Shown here piece by piece: positions 16,387 through 25,449 of a stretch of 64,000 nt of DNA. The translations under genes were made by a program, and so were the position numbers. The number at the start of each line of letters is the position of its first letter. The first letter of the stretch is position 1. The DNA is from UBA3951 sp050952125. Lineage in GTDB: Bacteria > Bacillota > Sulfobacillia > Fermentithermobacillales > Fermentithermobacillaceae. The stretch is from NCBI GenBank assembly GCA_050952125.1, contig JBMNKK010000004.1:682001-746000 (forward strand), given 5' to 3'. The notes below the pieces were generated by a model that worked only from the letters and a program-made list of their open reading frames with translations, had not been told where the DNA came from and did no database searches.

Positions 16387-17104
16387 GATGGAACAGCCTT
16401 CGCTCTTCGGTGCGGGTGTAACTGACAGGGCAGGGGTTGGACAAGCATCTCTTTTTCTTCATGAGCCATCCGCGGCCGATGGCGGCACGGCAGCTCCCGT
16501 CGAACCGCCTTCTCTGGAGAACGCGTGGCTTGGTGTAGACAGCCTCGACAGCTTGAGGAAACAGATACTGGCATGCGAGGCCTGTGCCCTCCGTAGGGGG
16601 GCACGCGGTGTGGTGTTTGGAGAAGGAAACCCGGAGGCTGACATCATGTTGGTCGGGGAAGCGCCGGGCAGAACTGAAGACGAAACAGGCAGGCCATTCG
16701 TTGGGCGGGCGGGGCAGCTCCTCGATATTATGCTGAAATCGGCCGGCCTCAGTCGGGAGCAAGTGTTTATCGCTAACATCGTGAAATGCAGACCGCCTGA
16801 GAACCGCCTTCCGCTTCCTCCTGAAGTCGATACCTGCCTTCCAAACCTAAGGGCTCAGATGCGGCTAATCGGGCCCCGCATAGTAGTACTGCTTGGCGCG
16901 TTGGCGAGTCAAACCCTGGTGAACCCCGCCATCCGAGTCACGAGGGACAGAGGCAAGTGGTACCGCAAAGACGGGGTAGACTACCTCGTGACATTTCATC
17001 CGGCAGCCGTGCTCCGCGATGAGAACAACAAGAAGAGGCTCGTACTGGAAGATTTCCAGAGCCTCAAGCTAAAGTGGGAAGAAATCCAGAGTGGCAGAGA
17101 ATAG
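16364..17104 (+). CDS. udg: Family 4 uracil-DNA glycosylase (Fe-S type)
   Basis: A 246-residue enzyme that removes uracil from DNA in base-excision repair. The first 55 residues are a poorly conserved extension. Family 4 features follow: CEACALRRGA with two cluster cysteines, GEAPGRTEDETGRPFVGRAGQ (water-activating motif), NIVKCRPPENR with the third Cys, DTCLPNL with the fourth, and HPAAVLRD near the end. The start is ATG 16364 with GAGGAAGG upstream; ATG 16388 lacks a site. It overlaps tsaE by 14 bases, so repair and t6A genes are transcribed together. Confidence 0.9.
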   Translation: MRLKTSSKMEQPSLFGAGVTDRAGVGQASLFLHEPSAADGGTAAPVEPPSLENAWLGVDSLDSLRKQILACEACALRRGARGVVFGEGNPEADIMLVGEAPGRTEDETGRPFVGRAGQLLDIMLKSAGLSREQVFIANIVKCRPPENRLPLPPEVDTCLPNLRAQMRLIGPRIVVLLGALASQTLVNPAIRVTRDRGKWYRKDGVDYLVTFHPAAVLRDENNKKRLVLEDFQSLKLKWEEIQSGRE

Positions 17105-17576
17105 GTCCCACAAGTTTGAGTTCATCTCAGACGGCCCTCGCGAGACCAGGAACTTAGGGCAAGCCATCGGCGCGAACTGCCGGGGCGGCGAGGTGATCCT
17201 TTTATTCGGTCAGCTGGGCGCGGGGAAGACCACCTTTGTACAGGGTTTGGCGAGGGGGCTCGGCGTGCGGGGCACCGTCCAGAGCCCGAGCTTTGTGTTG
17301 GAGCGAATTCACAAGGGCACCCTGGTCCTAAGGCATTTGGATCTCTACAGGCTGAGCGCGGAGGAAGTGGAGGATTCGGGCCTCCTTGAGGGAGCCGGAG
17401 ACGCCGAGGTGACCGTGGTGGAGTGGGCTGACAGAGCTCCTTGGATGCCCGATGCTACCGTCAGCGTGGGCATTCAAGTTCACGACGACGAGCCGTCGAG
17501 GCGGACCTTATTGGTGGAAACGGAATCACCCGAATGGGAGTCCTTACTGCGGGGAGTCAAGATCGATGACCGGTGA
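17091..17576 (+). CDS. tsaE: tRNA t6A synthesis ATPase TsaE
   Basis: A 161-residue P-loop protein (YjeE family) that drives the catalytic cycle of the TsaB-TsaD-TsaE complex making N6-threonylcarbamoyladenosine at position 37 of ANN-reading tRNAs. The Walker A motif is GQLGAGKTTF, and SPSFVLERI and HLDLYRL are the conserved substrate-loop parts. VVEWADRAPWMP follows the usual EW motif. The GTG 17091 start lies inside the udg gene. The stop overlaps the tsaB start. Confidence 0.93.
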   Translation: MAENRSHKFEFISDGPRETRNLGQAIGANCRGGEVILLFGQLGAGKTTFVQGLARGLGVRGTVQSPSFVLERIHKGTLVLRHLDLYRLSAEEVEDSGLLEGAGDAEVTVVEWADRAPWMPDATVSVGIQVHDDEPSRRTLLVETESPEWESLLRGVKIDDR

Positions 17577-18348
17577 CGCTAAGATATTGGCGATTGAAAC
17601 AAGCACTTCGGTTGTGGGGGTTGCCGTAGCCCGGGGGAGTCGCATTCTGTTCGACAACTGGCTTATTGAGCCCATGGGCCATTCGTCTCTTCTGCTGCCT
17701 ATGTGCTCTGAAGCCCTCGACAAGGCTGAAATGAGTCCGGACGACCTCGATGCTATCGCCGTATCGGTTGGGCCCGGATCATTTACCGGCCTCAGGATCG
17801 GCTGCGCCACCGCTCAGGGGTTGGCTCACTCGTGGCGCTTACCGGTAATCCCGGTGCCGACGTTCGACGTACTCCTCGATCAAGTGAGCCGCATACATAA
17901 TGATGGATCGCCTTTGCCGGCGGTGGCGATTGTGCAGGGCAAAGCGCGAGCCCAAACTGTTACCGCTTTGTACGGGTTAACTGAAGGTGAGGCGAAGGCC
18001 GGCCGTTACCGCAGTCTGCTCCCTCCGGGTACCAGGTCCGTTGGTGAGTTCTTGAGTAATATCGCTTCGTACGGTATGGGTCCGGTTGCGGTAACCGGAG
18101 ACGCCGCTGAGTCGTTTGTCCTGCGTCACCGTGATCCGTGCAGGAAGGCCTATCCCGGGCTCGAATTGATCCTGGTTGACGAATCCCATCGCCTGCCGAT
18201 GCCAAGCAGCGTCGCGAGAGTTGGAATAGAGATGTTTCGCGAGGGGTCTTCGGTGGAAGCGAGATTGGCGATTCCCATGTATATCCGCAGATCCCAGGCT
18301 GAAGTGGTAATGGAGAGAAAGACGGCGACCTCTGAGGCGACGGGGTGA
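17566..18348 (+). CDS. tsaB: tRNA t6A synthesis scaffold protein TsaB
   Basis: About 260 residues, an ASKHA-fold paralogue of TsaD that holds the complex together without catalysing the transfer. The start AKILAIETSTSVVGVAVARG is typical, as is VGPGSFTGLRIGCATAQGLA. ATG 17566 overlaps the tsaE stop by 11 bases and follows CGGGGAG. It ends four bases into rimI (GTGA overlap), the usual tsaE-tsaB-rimI order. Confidence 0.92.
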   Translation: MTGDAKILAIETSTSVVGVAVARGSRILFDNWLIEPMGHSSLLLPMCSEALDKAEMSPDDLDAIAVSVGPGSFTGLRIGCATAQGLAHSWRLPVIPVPTFDVLLDQVSRIHNDGSPLPAVAIVQGKARAQTVTALYGLTEGEAKAGRYRSLLPPGTRSVGEFLSNIASYGMGPVAVTGDAAESFVLRHRDPCRKAYPGLELILVDESHRLPMPSSVARVGIEMFREGSSVEARLAIPMYIRRSQAEVVMERKTATSEATG

Positions 18349-18857
18349 GCACTTTGAATAGGAGCCCGGTGAATATCGAGATTGAGCCCATGACTCTGCA
18401 GCATCTGGATCGCGTGCTTGAGATTGAGGCGCTCTCGTATTCGACTCCCTGGTCAAAGAGGGCGTTTGTCTCGGAAGTCACCGACAACAGCTATGCGCAC
18501 TATTATGTTGCCCGCAAGGACGGCATCATTGTGGGATACGTCGGCATGTGGGTCATACTTGAGGAGGCTCACATCACCAACATCGCAGTCGCGCCTGATT
18601 ACCGGCGGCTGGGGATCGGCCAGGCCATGCTTGAGGCCATGTTCAGTAAAGCAAGAGAGAAAGGCGCGACTCGCATGACTCTGGAAGTGCGAGTTTCGAA
18701 CTTAGGGGCCCAGGCTCTCTACCGGAAACTGGGCTTCGCTGACCGTGGTATCCGCAAGGGATACTATACTGATTCAAACGAAGACGCCATTATCATGTGG
18801 AAAGATGACCTGGGCCCGCAGAAGCCGCGAGAACGCCGAGTTAGGTGGATGGTGTAG
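18345..18857 (+). CDS. rimI: Ribosomal-protein-alanine N-acetyltransferase RimI
   Basis: A 170-residue GNAT acetyltransferase. In its family the target is the N-terminal Ala of ribosomal protein S18. VAPDYRRLGIGQAMLEAMF carries the acetyl-CoA Q/RxxGxG/A loop, and NLGAQALYRKLGFADRGIRKGYY is the family's C-terminal motif. GTG 18345 overlaps the tsaB stop; TTG 18354 is a second possible start. Its last 17 bases overlap the 3' end of pyrF on the other strand. Confidence 0.9.
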   Translation: MSTLNRSPVNIEIEPMTLQHLDRVLEIEALSYSTPWSKRAFVSEVTDNSYAHYYVARKDGIIVGYVGMWVILEEAHITNIAVAPDYRRLGIGQAMLEAMFSKAREKGATRMTLEVRVSNLGAQALYRKLGFADRGIRKGYYTDSNEDAIIMWKDDLGPQKPRERRVRWMV

Positions 18858-19758
18858 GCCGGGCTATGTTGTTCAGGTCTTCCTTGGCTGCCTTGGCGGC
18901 GTTCATTATGGCAGCGCGTATGGAGTCAGGCGTAACCTCTTCTCCCAACTTCTCATAGGCATAATCAATGCTCCTGGATGCACTCACAATTGCTCCCTTA
19001 CCGCCGTCTTTGAAAGCTCCTTTAACGTCTTCAGCCGTGCCTCCCTGAGTTCCGTATCCCGGGATAAGCAGGTACGAGGTGGATAGAACCTCTCTCAAAT
19101 CGATGAGTTCCTCAGGGTATGTAGCGCCTACAACCGCTCCGACATGCGAGTAACCACCGACACCGATATTCGCCTCTCCGAGTTCTTTCACAGCTTTGGC
19201 CACTCTCATGTAAAGGCGCCCGCCATCTCCGGACAAGTCGGCGTCCTGAAACGCCCCTGACCCGGGATTTGAGGTCTTGACCAGAACGAACAGCCCGCAA
19301 TCGTTTTGGGCAGCCTTCTCTACGAACGGAGTTAGAGTATCAGGGCCCAGATACGGGTTTACCGTTAGAGCATCTGCGAAAAACTCAGACGACGGCTCCA
19401 AGTAGGCTTCTGCGTATGCTGCCGCAGTACTGCCTATATCTCCGCGCTTCGCGTCTAGGATGACCGGGATGTTTTTCTTCCTGGCTTCCTTTACGCATTC
19501 GGCAAGGACGATCATTCCCGAAATCCCCATACTTTCGAAGAACGCGGCTTGGGGTTTCACGGCACACGCGGTTGTCTCGGCCACTTCGAGCAAAATCGCA
19601 CAGAACTCCCGCAACAGTGATTCTCGCGAGAGCCACGGGTTTGCTTTCACAAAAAGCGAATCTTCCCCGAAGAGTCTCTGGGGGTGCGGGTCGATACCGA
19701 TCACCAATCGAGAATCGACCTTGTTGATCCTTTCCTCGAGCCTATCGGCGAAATGCAT
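18841..19758 (-). CDS. pyrF: Orotidine 5'-phosphate decarboxylase
   Basis: About 305 residues, within the longer type 2 PyrF group. It makes UMP from OMP, the last step of de novo pyrimidine synthesis. The catalytic signature DAKRGDIGSTAAAYA is complete, along with VIGIDPHPQRLF near the start and LIPGYGTQGGT (phosphate site) near the end. The frame is open further upstream, but ATG 19758 has a perfect GGGAGGT site and gives the right length. It is the only minus-strand gene in this area, placed between rimI and tsaD, and converges on rimI with a 17-base overlap. No other pyr gene is present. Confidence 0.93.
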   Translation of the reverse strand: MHFADRLEERINKVDSRLVIGIDPHPQRLFGEDSLFVKANPWLSRESLLREFCAILLEVAETTACAVKPQAAFFESMGISGMIVLAECVKEARKKNIPVILDAKRGDIGSTAAAYAEAYLEPSSEFFADALTVNPYLGPDTLTPFVEKAAQNDCGLFVLVKTSNPGSGAFQDADLSGDGGRLYMRVAKAVKELGEANIGVGGYSHVGAVVGATYPEELIDLREVLSTSYLLIPGYGTQGGTAEDVKGAFKDGGKGAIVSASRSIDYAYEKLGEEVTPDSIRAAIMNAAKAAKEDLNNIARPTPST

Positions 19759-19905
19759 GTTTCTACCTCCCAAAAAGCCTTGTCCTTCGTCTCGCTTCTT
19801 CGAGTTTCTCACAGAGAGGCGAAGCCGCACAAGGCTGCCGGATTTGCCTGGAGCATCGCCGCGGTGTACTTTATAAGGCGAAGCTGCAACTAGCGAGGTG
19901 GTTTC

Positions 19906-20910
19906 TTGAAGGTCCTCGGAATCGACACTTCCTGTGACGACACCTCCTGTGCCGTCGTGGAAGACGGCACGAGAGTGCTTTCCAGTATTGTCTCTTCCCA
20001 GTATGATCTGCACGCCAAGTACGGGGGCGTAGTCCCTGAGATCGCGTCCAGGAAGCATCTTGAGATGATGATACCGGTTGTTGAGGAGTCCCTTTCTGCG
20101 GCCTCCCTAGAAATGAGAGATATCGATGCTGTGGCGGTTACGCACGGTCCCGGGCTTCTCGGCTCTTTGCTCGTGGGGGTATGCTATGCGAAGAGTCTGG
20201 CCTTTGGCCTCGGGATTCCAGTGGTAGGAGTCCACCACTTGGCAGGACATATATCGGCCAACTTCCTCAGGGAAGACCCACCGCCGTTTCCCCTCGTGAA
20301 TCTGGTCGTTTCCGGTGGGCACTCAGATTTGATTCTCATGAGAGGCCAAGGCTCGTACGAGCTTCTCGGCGAAACGCGCGATGACGCTGCCGGCGAGGTC
20401 TTTGACAAGGTGGCGAGAGAACTCGGCCTTCCCTATCCGGGCGGCCCGCACTTGGATAGGGTAGCAGATGAAGGAGATCCTGACCTTGTCCGTTTTTCCC
20501 ACCCCAAGATGGAAGGGAACCAGCGTGACTTCAGTTTCAGCGGGACAAAGACGCGCGCGCTTCAGGAGTTCCGCGCAAGGGGCTCGAACGAGGAATGCGT
20601 TGCCTCGATTTCAGCCAGCCTTCGAAAATCCATCGTAAGGGATCTCCTGTTCAACGTGGCCGACATCGTGAAGGAGACCGGCGCTAAGGCCTTCGCTATC
20701 TCCGGCGGAGTGGCTGCCAATAGCCTGTTGCGCAAAGAGGCCGAGTCTCTCTCTAGGAAACTGGGGATTCCCCTGTTCATCCCGCCGAAGAAGTACTGCA
20801 CCGACAACGGGGCTATGATCGCCTCCGCCGGTTTCTTCATGATCCAAGCGGGACACACCTCGGGCCTGGATCTCGACGCAGAATCGGGACTGGAGCTTTT
20901 CTCATGGTAG
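19906..20910 (+). CDS. tsaD: tRNA N6-adenosine threonylcarbamoyltransferase TsaD
   Basis: A 334-residue catalytic subunit of t6A synthesis that transfers threonylcarbamoyl from its AMP ester to A37 of tRNA. The metal-binding HxxxH is H111/H115 in GVHHLAGHI. LGIDTSCDDTSCAVV opens the ASKHA fold, and YPGGPHLDR, SFSGTKT and CTDNGAMIA are conserved. The start is TTG 19906 after GAGGTGG. Its last seven bases overlap the ATG of the radical SAM gene. Confidence 0.94.
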   Translation: MKVLGIDTSCDDTSCAVVEDGTRVLSSIVSSQYDLHAKYGGVVPEIASRKHLEMMIPVVEESLSAASLEMRDIDAVAVTHGPGLLGSLLVGVCYAKSLAFGLGIPVVGVHHLAGHISANFLREDPPPFPLVNLVVSGGHSDLILMRGQGSYELLGETRDDAAGEVFDKVARELGLPYPGGPHLDRVADEGDPDLVRFSHPKMEGNQRDFSFSGTKTRALQEFRARGSNEECVASISASLRKSIVRDLLFNVADIVKETGAKAFAISGGVAANSLLRKEAESLSRKLGIPLFIPPKKYCTDNGAMIASAGFFMIQAGHTSGLDLDAESGLELFSW

Positions 20911-22241
20911 CGCCGAAAGACACGCCCTCAATCGAGGCGCTTCTCTACCAGGCGGAGAGCAAGGGGATTCTGCCGATCACGTCCGAATGCGGGATGAGTT
21001 GCGCTTTCTGCTCAAACCGGTACAATCCTCCGACCACAGAGGTTTTCACCATCGGCAGAAGGAGCCTCGCTGAGATCAAGGAGACTCTCTCCTGGCTCCA
21101 GGCTGCCGGAGGACAGATTACCATCGGAGAGTCAGTGACAAGGATCAACGAAGGCGAACCTCTTACGCATCCGGAGTTCCTCGATATCGTGAGGGCGGTG
21201 CGCTCCGCGTATCCTGACAGAACCATCAAGGTCACCACCAACGGGGCCCTACTGACTCCGGCGATCGCAGACACTTTAGGTGAGATGGGTGTGGAGTTGA
21301 CCCTGTCGCTAAACACCGTTTCCAAGCGAAAAGAGCTCATGGGCGATAGGGATCCTGAAAAGACACTGGCGAATATCGCTGCGCTCAGAGGTAAAGTGAA
21401 GTTTGACGGCAGTATCGTGGCCCTTCCGTTTGTGACCGGATTTGGCGATATGGAGGACTCCATCAAGTTCTTAAGAGATGCGGGAGCGACAACCGTAAGG
21501 CTGCTGCTGCCCGGGTTTTCGTCGCGCCATCCCATGTTCAAGGCGATGCCGGACGATACGTGGGATGAAGTGCGCAGATTCTCTCTTGCCGCTGGGAGAT
21601 CCCTCAAGATACCTGTTCTCGTAGATCCCCCGGAGCTCTCGGATCTGGATGCCAGAGTAGAGTACGTGCTGCCGCGGTCTCCGGCAGCGGAGGCGGGCAT
21701 AAAAGCGGGGGACCTGATCGTCGGAGTCGCGGGCAAGGAAGTGTTTTCGAGGAAAGACGCCTTCCAGACCGCATTCCTTCGTGAGAACCCTGTAATCACC
21801 GTGCGGCGCGAAGGGCTTATAGAGTTCAGGCTCCGGAAAGGCAGGCTGTCGTCTCCCGGGTTCGTGGTTTACGATGACCTCGACCGCGAGGAATACTTAA
21901 GCTGGGAGAGGACGTGCGGAATAGCCAAAGGCCGCGATGTCCTGGTGCTCACCTCCAGTCTGGCGAAGCCTCTGATTCAGGCCGCGCTGAAGAAGAGGGG
22001 CCTCGATGCACGAGTTGTGACAGTACGGTCCACGTTCTTTGGAGGGAACATACTGGCCGGCGGACTCCTTACAGTCGGCGACTTCTTATCCGCGTTCAAG
22101 AAAGCCAATCGTGGGAAAGAAGCTCCGTACGCGGTTACCCTTCCGGCCCGCGCCTTCGATCCCTGGGGACGAGACCTTGAGGGCATTCATGTCCGTACCT
22201 TCACTCAGGAAACCGGCGTCCCCGTCATTTTGGCGGGATAG
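20904..22241 (+). CDS. Radical SAM protein with internal PDZ-like and C-terminal DUF512-like domains
   Basis: A 445-residue protein. The cluster motif is CGMSCAFC (Cys29, Cys33, Cys36), followed by a radical SAM barrel (NEGEPLTHPEFLDIV, KVTTNGALLT, LSLNTVSK). Residues about 252-305 (VLPRSPAAEAGIKAGDLIVGVAGKEVFSRKDA) look like a PDZ domain. The rest, with VLVLTSSLAKPLIQAALKK and VRSTFFGGNILAGGLLTVGDF, resembles the DUF512 end of a known radical SAM family. In that family as I know it, the PDZ comes first. Here it lies between SAM and DUF512 parts. The substrate is unknown. Overlap with tsaD indicates co-expression. Confidence 0.75.
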   Translation: MVAPKDTPSIEALLYQAESKGILPITSECGMSCAFCSNRYNPPTTEVFTIGRRSLAEIKETLSWLQAAGGQITIGESVTRINEGEPLTHPEFLDIVRAVRSAYPDRTIKVTTNGALLTPAIADTLGEMGVELTLSLNTVSKRKELMGDRDPEKTLANIAALRGKVKFDGSIVALPFVTGFGDMEDSIKFLRDAGATTVRLLLPGFSSRHPMFKAMPDDTWDEVRRFSLAAGRSLKIPVLVDPPELSDLDARVEYVLPRSPAAEAGIKAGDLIVGVAGKEVFSRKDAFQTAFLRENPVITVRREGLIEFRLRKGRLSSPGFVVYDDLDREEYLSWERTCGIAKGRDVLVLTSSLAKPLIQAALKKRGLDARVVTVRSTFFGGNILAGGLLTVGDFLSAFKKANRGKEAPYAVTLPARAFDPWGRDLEGIHVRTFTQETGVPVILAG

Positions 22242-22349
22242 GCGTGGGGCCGCCCAATTCCCACGATTCTCCAATTTGCCGCAGAACGGAAGGACTATTT
22301 CGCCAATCCAAAGAATAGTTCACGACGTCTTTCAAAATGTTCTCATGTA

Positions 22350-23432
22350 TTGGAGGTGTCAGACCTGAGCTTTGACGTGAAGGAGTTCCTGAAAAAGGCA
22401 TCAATGGCCCACGGTGTATCCGGATACGAATTCATGAACGCGAGGGCTGTGTGCGAGGAGGCCATGAAAGAAGTTGGCCTCGAGGTTCGAAACGATACCT
22501 TCGGTAACGCGATCGGAGTAAGAAGGGGAGAGGGCGCGGAGCCGCGGCCCAAGATAATGCTTGCCGGCCATATGGACGAGATCGGACTCATGGTGACCAA
22601 AATCGAGGAGAAGGGCTTCCTCAGGTTCACCCAAGTAGGCGGCGTGGACCCGCGCATACTTCCGGGTCACGAGGTGATCGTCTTCGGGAAGCGGCCGCTG
22701 ACGGGGTTAATCGGAGTGAAGCCGCCCCACCTCACTCCGCCTGAAGAAGCGGAGAAGGCTACGAAAATGCGCGATCTGGCGATTGACGTTGGGCTTCCCG
22801 AGGCGGAGGTAAGAGACCTGGTTAGAGTAGGTGATGTTGTCACCTTCAAGAGGCAGGTAACGGAGCTGATCGGCGATGTCCTGTCCGGAAAATCCATGGA
22901 CGACCGGGCCGGCGTTGCGGTTTTCCTCGTAGCCGTCGACGAGCTCAAGAAGTATAAGGTTGAGGCTGATGTCTATGCCGTAGCCACCACACAGGAGGAG
23001 GTGGGTCTCAAGGGAGCTATCACATCTGCATACGGTATCCGCCCGGACATCGGCATAGCAATTGATGTATGCCACGCCGAGACGCCGGGGGTGCCTGAAT
23101 GGCGAACCTCGGCTCTAGGAAAGGGCCCCGCCATCGCCATGGGCGCCAACATCCATCCCAAGGTGTATGCGGGCTTGGAGAGTGCAGCTAAGGAGCTTGG
23201 GATCTCCATTCAGCCGGAGCCTGCTCCCGCTGCAACAGGCACCGATGCTTGGGGAATCCAGGTGAGCGCCGAGGGAGTAGCCACAGGGCTTATCTCTATC
23301 CCTCTCCGTTACATGCACACCTCGGTTGAGACGCTGTCCCTTGGCGATGTTGAGAAGGCAGGAAAGCTCCTGGCCAGGTTTATCGCCCAAGTTGATGCTG
23401 CCTTCGTGAAGGAGTTGACATCATGGAGCTGA
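22350..23432 (+). CDS. M42-family metallo-aminopeptidase, first of three
   Basis: Up to 360 residues. The di-metal ligands of the M42 (TET/FrvX/YsdC) family are visible: His-Asp in AGHMDEIGLM, Asp in SMDDRAG, Glu-Glu in TTQEEVGLKG, Asp in AIDVCHAE and His in RYMHTSVE. Such enzymes form large dodecamers that trim peptides. The start is unclear. The good site GGAGGTG (22352-22358) lies inside the longest frame (TTG 22350), so translation may begin at CTG 22365 or GTG 22377. The latter aligns with the other two copies. It is the most divergent copy and overlaps the next gene by 10 bases. Confidence 0.87.
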   Translation: MEVSDLSFDVKEFLKKASMAHGVSGYEFMNARAVCEEAMKEVGLEVRNDTFGNAIGVRRGEGAEPRPKIMLAGHMDEIGLMVTKIEEKGFLRFTQVGGVDPRILPGHEVIVFGKRPLTGLIGVKPPHLTPPEEAEKATKMRDLAIDVGLPEAEVRDLVRVGDVVTFKRQVTELIGDVLSGKSMDDRAGVAVFLVAVDELKKYKVEADVYAVATTQEEVGLKGAITSAYGIRPDIGIAIDVCHAETPGVPEWRTSALGKGPAIAMGANIHPKVYAGLESAAKELGISIQPEPAPAATGTDAWGIQVSAEGVATGLISIPLRYMHTSVETLSLGDVEKAGKLLARFIAQVDAAFVKELTSWS

Positions 23433-24439
23433 AAGAACTCACCTCTTTCGCAGGCGTTTCGGGAGGCGAGAAGGAAGTCCGGAACGCTATCATGAACGAG
23501 CTCCGGTCCATGGGAGTGCCCTTTGAGACGGATGTATTAGGCAATGTCATAGCTAGAAAGGGCGAAAAAGGGCCTAAAGTCTTGGTTGACGCTCACATGG
23601 ACGAGGTAGGCCTCATGATCGTCCATATTGAGAAAAACGGTTTCCTGCGCTTTAGGTCGATAGGGGTGCCCGTCTCCGTCATGGTGTCGAAGCGCGTTTT
23701 CATAGGCAAGGACAGGGTCCCCGGAGTCATAGGCGCAAAAGCTATTCACCTGCAGCAGCCTAAAGAGCGCGAGACTGTTATCCCCCTGGACCAGCTTTTC
23801 ATAGATATCGGTGCCAAGTCGAAAGAAGAGGCCGAGAAGAAGGTCAAAATCGGTGACTATGCCGTTTTCGACACCGAGTTTGAAGAACTGTCTCCCGGCA
23901 TTGTGAAGGCCAAAGCCCTGGACGACAGAATTGGCTGCGCCCTCATCTTTGAAATCCTGCGGGAAGAATGGGAAAACCTGCAGCTCTATGCCGTGTTCGC
24001 TACCCAAGAAGAGATCGGCTTGAGGGGCGCCAGGGTCGCCGCCTACAGGGTGAAGCCCGACATGGGGATCGCTCTGGAGGGTACCGTCTGCGCCGACATT
24101 CCGCTTGCCGATAAAGACTCCTACGCGACGAAGATAGGAGAAGGGGCAGCGATTTCGTTTATGGACAGGGGCTCTATTGCCTCGAGGTCTATGAAAGAGC
24201 AGCTCATGAGACTCGCCAAGGAGAACGGCATTCCGGTTCAGTTTAGGGAAGCAACTTCGGGCGGGAATGACGCAGGCGCTATTCAGGCGGCTCACGCGGG
24301 GTGCCCTGTCGCTTCCATATCGGTTCCCTGCAGGTATATACACACGCCTTTCTCTCTGGCTTCGATGAGCGATTTCAAGGCTGCCAAGGATCTTCTGATA
24401 GCATTCCTAAGGAGCGTTGAAGGAGGTTTTAGACCGTGA
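23423..24439 (+). CDS. M42-family metallo-aminopeptidase, second of three
   Basis: 338 residues with the same fold and ligands: DAHMDEVGLM, ALDDRIG, ATQEEIGLRGA and RYIHTPFS. At the ligand where the first and third copies have Asp (AIDVCH, ALDVTR), this one has Glu (ALEGTVCADIP), which suggests different metal or substrate preference. ATG 23423 lies inside the first copy, with AAGGAG upstream. It overlaps the third copy by four bases (GTGA), so the three are translationally coupled. Confidence 0.88.
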   Translation: MELKELTSFAGVSGGEKEVRNAIMNELRSMGVPFETDVLGNVIARKGEKGPKVLVDAHMDEVGLMIVHIEKNGFLRFRSIGVPVSVMVSKRVFIGKDRVPGVIGAKAIHLQQPKERETVIPLDQLFIDIGAKSKEEAEKKVKIGDYAVFDTEFEELSPGIVKAKALDDRIGCALIFEILREEWENLQLYAVFATQEEIGLRGARVAAYRVKPDMGIALEGTVCADIPLADKDSYATKIGEGAAISFMDRGSIASRSMKEQLMRLAKENGIPVQFREATSGGNDAGAIQAAHAGCPVASISVPCRYIHTPFSLASMSDFKAAKDLLIAFLRSVEGGFRP

Positions 24440-25428
24440 AAGACCTTATCAAGAAGCTCACCGAAGCTTTCGGACCTTCGGGAGCGGAGGACAACATCCG
24501 CGAAGTGATACGCAAGGAAGTTGAGCCCTACGTAGACGAGATCTCAGTCGACGCTCTGGGGAACCTGATCGCTCGCAAGAAAGGCACTGGGGGCAAGAAG
24601 GTTATCCTTGACGGGCACATGGACGAGATCGGCCTTATGGTGACGCACATCGACGATAACGGGTTCCTGCGGTTTGGAAACATAGGAGGAGTGAGCCCGT
24701 TTGTCGCCCTCGGCCAGAGAGTCTACTTCGAGAACGGCACCATGGGCGTCATCGGTTCTGAAAGAGTTGACGACCCCAAGAACCTCAAACTTGAGAAGTT
24801 GTACATCGACATAGGCGCAAAGGACAAGAAAGATGCGGAATCCAAAGTGCAAGTGGGCACCAGCTGCGCCTTCCACCAGACCTTCATCGATCTGGGAGAC
24901 CGCGTGGTGGCTAAGGCCATGGACGACCGCGTGGCGTGTGCCATCATCATCGAGGTCCTGAGGAGGCTTGAAAAGACGGACAACGACATCTATGCCGTCT
25001 TCGCCACTCAAGAGGAGGTTGGCCTGAGAGGTGCCAGGGCAGCCGCCTATGGGATATCACCTGACGTAGGTATCGCGCTCGATGTCACTCGCACGGGCGA
25101 CACCCCCAAAGGCGTCACGATGGATGTGGCACTGGGCAAGGGGGCGGCCATCAAAGTCAAGGATTCCAGCCTTATCTGCCATCCGGCTCTCAAGAACTAC
25201 ATGGTCAAGATCGCGGAGGAGAAAGGCATCCAGTACCAGATGGAAGTGTTGGAGGCGGGAGGGACCGATTCCGGTGCAATCCAGATGACTAAGAGCGGCA
25301 TTCCGGCCGGAGTCATCTCGATTCCCTGCCGCTATATTCACAGCCCCGGCGAAATGGTCGACATTGGTGACGTAGAGGCCTGTGTTCAGCTGGCAAAGGC
25401 ACTCTGCGAGAGCCCGCTGTCGTTCTAG
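24436..25428 (+). CDS. M42-family metallo-aminopeptidase, third of three
   Basis: 330 residues. The ligands are in DGHMDEIGLM, AMDDRVA, ATQEEVGLRGARAAAYG, ALDVTRTGD and RYIHSPGEM. It shares long stretches with the second copy (GFLRF, VGIALD/MGIALE, GGNDAGAIQ/GGTDSGAIQ), so the pair probably arose by tandem duplication. GTG 24436 overlaps the previous stop and follows AAGGAGG. tldD begins 21 bases downstream, which groups all five peptidase genes. Confidence 0.9.
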   Translation: MKDLIKKLTEAFGPSGAEDNIREVIRKEVEPYVDEISVDALGNLIARKKGTGGKKVILDGHMDEIGLMVTHIDDNGFLRFGNIGGVSPFVALGQRVYFENGTMGVIGSERVDDPKNLKLEKLYIDIGAKDKKDAESKVQVGTSCAFHQTFIDLGDRVVAKAMDDRVACAIIIEVLRRLEKTDNDIYAVFATQEEVGLRGARAAAYGISPDVGIALDVTRTGDTPKGVTMDVALGKGAAIKVKDSSLICHPALKNYMVKIAEEKGIQYQMEVLEAGGTDSGAIQMTKSGIPAGVISIPCRYIHSPGEMVDIGDVEACVQLAKALCESPLSF

Positions 25429-25449
25429 GAATCATTGGGGGGAGCGCAC

